A model generated the notes under the pieces. It had not been told where the DNA came from, did no database searches, and was given only the letters and a program-made list of their open reading frames with translations. A DNA stretch of 64,000 nt, from positions 151,845,741-151,909,740 of the forward strand of contig CM041465.1 of the NCBI GenBank assembly GCA_023213395.1. Reading direction: 5' to 3'. Each line of letters starts with the position of its first letter. Position 1 is the stretch's first letter. This DNA comes from Cycas panzhihuaensis (Eukaryota > Cycadophyta). Below, piece by piece: positions 58,560 to 64,000 of this stretch. The position numbers were made by a program, and so were the translations under genes.

Positions 58560-59710
58560 CATGCCCCCAAGTAATGCTTCTAAAGATTCTAAGGTGTTTT
58601 ATAGAAGGTTTACGACTATACCATTTCTATTTTGGTGTAACACTCTATAAAGATTTGCTTGGCAAGTAGTTTAAGAGCTAGTTAGAGTAAATAATTACTT
58701 ATGCCCATAACTTTAAGTCAAGACCTTTTGCATATGACATGCATCTAGTCGTTTCAGCAAGGGTATAATTTTTGCATTTAGCAACATCGTTTTATTAAGG
58801 GGTATAAGCTATGAAATGTTGGAATTATATTACGTGCTTCTTTTAGTAGGAAGTAAATTTATTACTTAGGTGCTCCTTAGCATTATCATACCTAAAGATT
58901 TTGATTTTGGAGTTAGTTTAATTTTTAACTAAAATTTTGAACTAAAAAAGATGTCAAATATTTAACTCCTTATTTTAAGCATATATACCCAACACTTCTT
59001 AGAGAAATCATCGATGAAGGTGATAAAATATCTACTTCTAGAGTATGAAGTTACTTGGAATGGGCCACAAATATTAGAGTGAATAAGTTTAAGTCAAGCT
59101 CTTGCTTGAAAAAAAATATGATGTAGGAAAGGATCCATGTGTTTTTTACCTATTATATAGGCTTCACAAATACCATAGACAGTGTTTAGGGGGGGTAAGC
59201 CATGAACTATATCATGCTTACTTAGGTATTAAAGTTTACCATAGCTCGTATGGCCAAACTAGGCATACCATATCTTACTAATAAGGTCAGATTTTGCTAT
59301 AAAGGCACTAAAAATTTTAGTTTTAGAATGTTGAAGATTTGTTAAGTTATAAAGACCTATTTTATGATTGGTAGGTCCTAAAGCAATTGGTTTGAAGTTA
59401 TTCAATAATTATTTGATGATAAACTTATCTTTCTAAAATTTGACAATAAGGTCTTTCTAGTAGATTTGATAAACTAAAAGGAGATTTAGTAATAACCAGG
59501 AACATAGAATATGTCCTTGATTGAACCGTCTTTCAAAGAAACATCACCTATTCCTTTGACTTTCAGTTGAGATCCACTCTTCAAAGAGATTTTCTCTTTA
59601 GAGTTAAGATCAAACTAGTAAGAAGTCAAATATTCTTGGTGTCCTATCATGTGATGGGATGCACCAAAATCAAGAATCCACAAAGGTAGCTAAGTAGATA
59701 GAGCTAAAAA
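58560..59710 (-). pseudogene. Cop-5 integrase and protease (broken)
   Basis: On the minus strand the protease shows WILDFGASHHMIGHQEYL near 59700-59640, with Asp kept and the next residue changed to Phe. Integrase follows: LIHSNICGPF near 59095 (first Asp is Asn), YFITFIDDFSKKCWVY, KSLGMIMLRST with YDNAKEHL in the next frame near 58900 (second Asp kept), and NDVAKCKNYTLAE near 58790, where the catalytic Glu is Lys. So the triad is broken at two of three positions. Frame changes are frequent. Confidence 0.8.
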
Positions 59711-59799
59711 AGTTGAAGTTATGGTAGTTAAAGAGTGATTAGGTTTGCGAGATCAATACTAGATCCCCTTGGAAGCTTTTCAATCTTCAGAAATAATTC

Positions 59800-60800
59800 T
59801 ACTCCTATAGATGTCGATGATATACCCATTTTGATGGCAGTAGGAATAATTCATGATCTGATTAGAGTTAGAGATAACAATATTCCATTTTTAGAATGAC
59901 TGTTTAGTGTTATTTTGTTTTTTCAGTGATCCCAAATATTTGGTGTTTTGATTATAATTATTTGTAAAAGAAAAAGAAGAAGAACCTTTATGAGGTTTCT
60001 AAAACTTAGGGTTATTATTATGATTACTTTGAGAGTTGTTTTATTTAAATTTATTTGTAGGTTTTGACTTGGAAAATAGAGCATGTAAAGGATCTTATAG
60101 TTTTCTAGTTTGAATTAGCATATCTTGATAATTAATCAACTGATTTGTTAACTAATTAAAGGTGATTTCTAAAGAATCAACTTGCTATCTAGTAGCTTTA
60201 AAAAGATTGAAGTGTTTAGGTAACTTATTAATGGCTAGACAAACGAGTATTTGATAATCTTTTGCATAGATGGTAATTTTAGTTTTATTACCTACTTAGT
60301 TGAGGATTTTATGTAATTACCTAGATCCTTATTAAGAAGTTAGATTTTTTCTAAGAAATCCTCAACTTTAGAAAAATCATCAAATTTTAGGTCATACATC
60401 TATTACTTTAAGAGGGCTAATTGATGTTTATCAACCTTATTGTATTTTTCCTTAAGGGTTTACCAGACGTAGAGAGATCATCTATTTCAAGAACTTCATA
60501 CTAATGTATAGTGAGAGAGAGTTTAGAATAATGCCTAAGGCTCCATCACAGTTCATCATATAGACCATATAGGCTTCTAATTTTGTGTCATTAGGTTTCA
60601 TGAATTCTCCTACTACATATCACCAAATCTTTTGTTATTTAAGAACTTAGGATATTTTAAGTTTCTGATCGGTATAGTTTAAGCCGGTTAGTATTAGAAT
60701 TGAAGGATAGGAGTTTCTCCCTAACATGAGTTCTATTATGGATAGAAAACCTATGACTTGAGATCCTCTTGATGAAAAAAAGAAGAAATGATAAGAAAAC
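59800..60800 (-). pseudogene. gag: Cop-5 gag (broken)
   Basis: The minus strand carries KLPKHFNLFKATR, DSLEITFN, LVNQLINYQDM and a Lys/Asn/Ser-rich tail (NNYNQNTKYLGSLKKQN), a typical copia gag layout. The zinc knuckle near 59850-59810 reads YSYCHQNGYIIDIY, with the His and two Cys replaced. The start is not clear. It matches no other element in the window. Confidence 0.65.
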
Positions 60801-60849
60801 AATGACATTAAGTGAAAAAAGAAGTAATTACAACTTTTGAATTCAATTA

Positions 60850-62501
60850 ATTATTGATTTATTTACAAATATTCATGCATAAAAATAAGTATATTATTAA
60901 TCAAGCATTGGAGAAATTAAATCAAACATGTGAATAGTTATATGTTTATATCATGATTTATATCAAATAGTTGATAAAATAATGATTTTAATTGTATATT
61001 AATAAACTACATAAAATAATTTAAAATTTATATAAAAATTAATGTAGTTATATGATATATTTGACAAATAATTTGATGTTTATTAAATTAAAGTAATAAA
61101 ATTTAAAAATTATAAAGAAATTTATAAATAAAATCATGTACCTTAACTTACCTAGTCGTGATAGAAGTATTGACTTCAGATAAGATTTAGTAGGTTGAAA
61201 TGGCATCTAATTAGCTCAAGTAACTAGTCAATCTGTGTCTAAATCAAGAATCTGACATATCTTCCAGAATTAAATTTGGACTCTATACGATAAAGTTATT
61301 ATAAAAAGGGCACATCTATCTCCTTTTTAAAAATTAAAAAATAAAAAATGTGTAAAATAGGGGTTAAGCCCCTTTCAAATTTGGATTGAGGTCATATAGG
61401 AGGCTGATGTGATTGGGGGGCTAGCACATGGCAGACCCAAAATTAGATTATAATATAATTTAATGAAATTTAAGCTTTTAGAAAAAATAAAATATTGATA
61501 GTGAACAGGCCCTAAAGAAGAATTAAATGAATTTTAATGTTTTTACATTTGTAAAAATATTAAACAAGATTTAATAGGGATCTCACATATGTTCGGGCAT
61601 AAAAGAAGATGGGAAAGAAAAATTAACCCCAATTTAAGGGTTTTAAATAAAATTTTATAGTGGTGACTGCATGACTATAGGCTATATATTTAGTATTGTT
61701 CCCCATTTAGATCAAATGGCATTCTTTATAGATTGAGAGTGATAATTATGTCATCTCAATTGGGATTCAGATTTTGGTTGCTATAAGAAAATTTTAGTTG
61801 GGTTGTATATCTCATAGAGTGGAGGAGATTGAAGAACAGAGATACAAAATTCCCATAGCCCGCTTCCTTTCAGAGAATCTTGAAAAAAATATGGAGAGAA
61901 GAGTGATTTGTGTGCACCTTTAGGTATTACAGGATTTATAATTTTCTTTTTTTTTAATCTTTACTAGAAGGAACTTTAGGAATTTTATCAACTTCAAGAT
62001 TGATACCTTCTTAGGCAGGCACAAAAAACTCATTCATAAATGGCACTAACATACCATTTCCTACAATCTATGGATGTATAGACAATTATGTAATACAATA
62101 TAACACAATATAAATTATGCCTTACTGTTATATGTGGCTTATGTCCAGTGAAACTCTTGATGATGTTGATGCATCACTTTCTTTTCTCCCTTTGCTTTGG
62201 CTTCAAATAGAAAACATCTATATTTGAAGACTATTATGGATGTTTGTCACTTCAACTGTGTGCTTTCACATGTCTAATGGATAAAATCATCAATTCTAGT
62301 ACTTACAATGGCTAAATTCTAGAATCTTATAAAATAACTTTTGTGTAATGGAGACATAGAGGAAGGGATATTTTAAAGCTCTTAAATTTTTTGCTCTAAA
62401 GATTTCACTATTAAGTCTTCTTGGCTAGTCTACAATGTTGAATCTACATTCTGCCTATTATGTGGGACCTCAATCTACATGTTTTTTGGTCTCTAAACTC
62501 A
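60850..62501 (-). other. Cop-5 leader, no gene seen
   Basis: About 1.6 kb between primer site and gag, very AT-rich, without a supported ORF. Leaders near 2 kb occur in the other copia families here as well. Confidence 0.55.
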
Positions 62502-62512
62502 CTTTGATACCA
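62502..62512 (-). promoter_or_regulatory. Cop-5 primer-binding site (initiator Met tRNA)
   Basis: ctttgatacca on the plus strand gives tggtatcaaag on the minus strand, 10 of 11 bases of the initiator-Met site, directly against the LTR. Confidence 0.8.
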
Positions 62513-62669
62513 TGTTGTGGATTAGTTTTCATTTAATATCCATAGATATACATTAACATTTTCATAATAAAACCATAGATCTACAATGTAAATTAACACA
62601 GGTACACCATATTGATAGGTGGAAAAACCCCCTAATAGGAATTTAAAAAAATACCTCAAGAATATTGTA

Positions 62670-62755
<86 letters not shown>

Positions 62756-63034
62756 GAATATACATTATAGTGACAATGGTGAGGATCTCATCCTCCCTCT
62801 AGTATGATATGTAGCCTCTTATTTTCAATAATAGGACCTGGTCAACCTCACCTACACATCCTCCTTAACCTCCAAAATTTTAGGAAAAGAGGCTATTAAG
62901 AAGATAAGGGTTCATTGAAATGGGTGTTTGTCTATTTCAATGAACTATATAATTAATTAATATAAAGTAACATTATAAAAGGAACCTTTTTAAAAGATAG
63001 CATTAATACATGAAAAGATAACATTATTCTAACA
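62513..63034 (-). repeat. Cop-5 5' LTR
   Basis: It starts TGTTGTGGATTAG and ends TTCTAACA, aligning with 55954-56457. Confidence 0.9.
62669..62751. repeat. Microsatellite (AT)n
   Basis: About 40 AT units with two interruptions inside the Cop-5 5' LTR. ORFs of repeated Ile-Tyr over it are artefacts. Confidence 0.95.
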
Positions 63035-64000
63035 CTATTATAATAAAATAAGTAGATAAACAAGATTCAAGCCTTTGATTTTGATGTAATATATAATAAA
63101 GGTAAGTTAAATGTGGTAGTAGGTGCCCTACCTTAAAGAGCTAAGCACTTTCAACTTTGTGTGGTTTTAGCCAACCTATATTAAAGGCATATAAGTAGAA
63201 TATAAAAAGGATTAAAGCCTCTAGTAGCTTATCTCTAAACTCTAACAAGGAGGTAAGCATAAACTTAAATGAAAATATGACATGTTATGGTATAAAGGGT
63301 AAATCTTTTTAAGTGTCAACTCAAACATTTGGAAGAAAATCTTTAAAAAAGGGCATGTTGTTCCTTCAATTAGGTATGCAGGATCTTTTAAAATATATTT
63401 AAGAATTAAATGTTCCTTCTTCTAGAAAAGAATAAATAGAGTCATTTAAGAAGTTATCACAGTGTGCCCTATTTATTAGATAAATAAGTTTGGCTACATA
63501 ACTCCTCTTGGGCTACTACAATCCTTACTGATTCCATAAGAAAAATGGGAGTGCATTAGTATGGATTTTATTATAGGTCTCTGAAAATTAGAAGGTAAGG
63601 ATGTTATAAATGCCATTATAGATAGATTAACTAAGATAATGAAATTTCAACCAATTTATGTATTCCATAGAATACATGGTCTCTCATACAATCATAAATT
63701 ATTATGATCCCAAGTTTTTAAACCACTTCTTATAGGAGCTAGTTAAATAAGTCGGTACTAAGTTATCCATAAGTACCATCTTCCATCCATAAATTGATGG
63801 CTAAATCGAGCGGATGAACAAATGTCTTGAACATTATTTTAGAAGTTATGTGGTTAATAAGAAGAGCTCCTAAGTTAAATAGATATACTTAGCTAAGGCA
63901 TAACATAACTCCCTTTATCATTCCTCTATTCACATGTCACCCTTCTAAGCTTTATATGGTTATGAACTAACACAACTTAAAGATTAGGTGATTAAAGATA
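63035..64000 (+). pseudogene. Gyp-C RNase H end and integrase, runs off window
   Basis: After the Cop-5 duplication, the RNase H tail reads FDFDVIYNKGKLNVVVGAL. Integrase residues follow in shifting frames: EKWECISMDFIIGL (first Asp, near 63555), GKDVINAIIDRLTKIMKF, GTKLSISTIFHP, then IDGxIERMNKCLEHYFRSYV with the catalytic Glu (about 63797-63855), and HMSPFxALYGYEL at the window edge. This is a typical gypsy integrase core. Many stops are present. The C-terminus and the 3' LTR are beyond the window. Confidence 0.83.

Larger units (their letters stand above)
55954..63034 (-). mobile_element. Cop-5: Ty1/copia element inside Gyp-C
   Basis: LTRs of 504 and 522 bp are flanked by ttatt (55949-55953) and ctatt (63035-63039), four of five bases alike. 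The minus strand carries 5' LTR, primer site, leader, gag, protease, integrase, RT and RNase H. It is 7.1 kb and uninterrupted. Its removal rejoins Gyp-C RNase H. Stops occur in every gene. Confidence 0.92.

Noticed and set aside
62522-62807. ORFs of repeated Ile-Tyr on both strands
   Set aside because: They are translations of an (AT)n microsatellite in the Cop-5 LTR.

Overview
The window is a block of nested, decayed LTR retrotransposons from a plant nuclear genome. Evidence for a plant: Ty1/copia elements with initiator-Met primer sites, Ty3/gypsy elements, and a giant Tat-type gypsy element with 3.2 kb LTRs and an extra RNase H. The sequence is AT-rich, every long gene is broken by stops or frameshifts, and I found no intact host gene, tRNA, rRNA or CRISPR array. 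The species cannot be named from this sequence.

Layout, left to right (names are mine). Cop-1 (+, copia) fills 1-6004; its 5' LTR lies off the window. A minus-strand copia remnant, Cop-4, shows as a protease piece (6005-6291) and a zinc-knuckle piece (36521-36990). It is split by Cop-3 (+, 6297-36515, TSD tgatc). Cop-3 is split by Tat-1 (-, 10617-33829, 23.2 kb, TSD gacat) and probably by a solo LTR (33923-34568). Tat-1 is split by Gyp-A (+, 25450-30426, TSD caaga/gaaga). Cop-2 (-, 36991-51316, TSD attag/tttag), of the same family as Cop-1, is split by Gyp-B (+, 42396-49114, TSD aatac), of the same family as Gyp-A. The stretch 51317-54530 is AT-rich and largely unexplained. A minus-strand gypsy integrase (Gyp-D, 54540-55560) abuts a plus-strand gypsy (Gyp-C, 55620-64000), which is split inside its RNase H by Cop-5 (-, 55954-63034).

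The stacking gives relative ages: Cop-4 is oldest, then Cop-3, Tat-1 and Gyp-A, four levels deep. Cop-2 followed by Gyp-B is a second branch. Each element once carried gag, protease, reverse transcriptase, RNase H and integrase for copy-and-paste movement. None looks able to move by itself now. Comparing Gyp-A with Gyp-B shows that stop codons arose almost entirely by C-to-T or G-to-A change, as expected for methylated, silenced repeats.

The least ordinary content is in Tat-1: an RNase H-like domain placed after the integrase with all four catalytic acidic residues kept, and a possible long antisense reading frame between them. Next are an antisense protein-like fragment and hairpin repeats in the untranslated parts of the Cop-1/Cop-2 family, and an in-frame 1740-bp microhomology deletion in Gyp-A. 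I see no sign of a wholly new kind of system.
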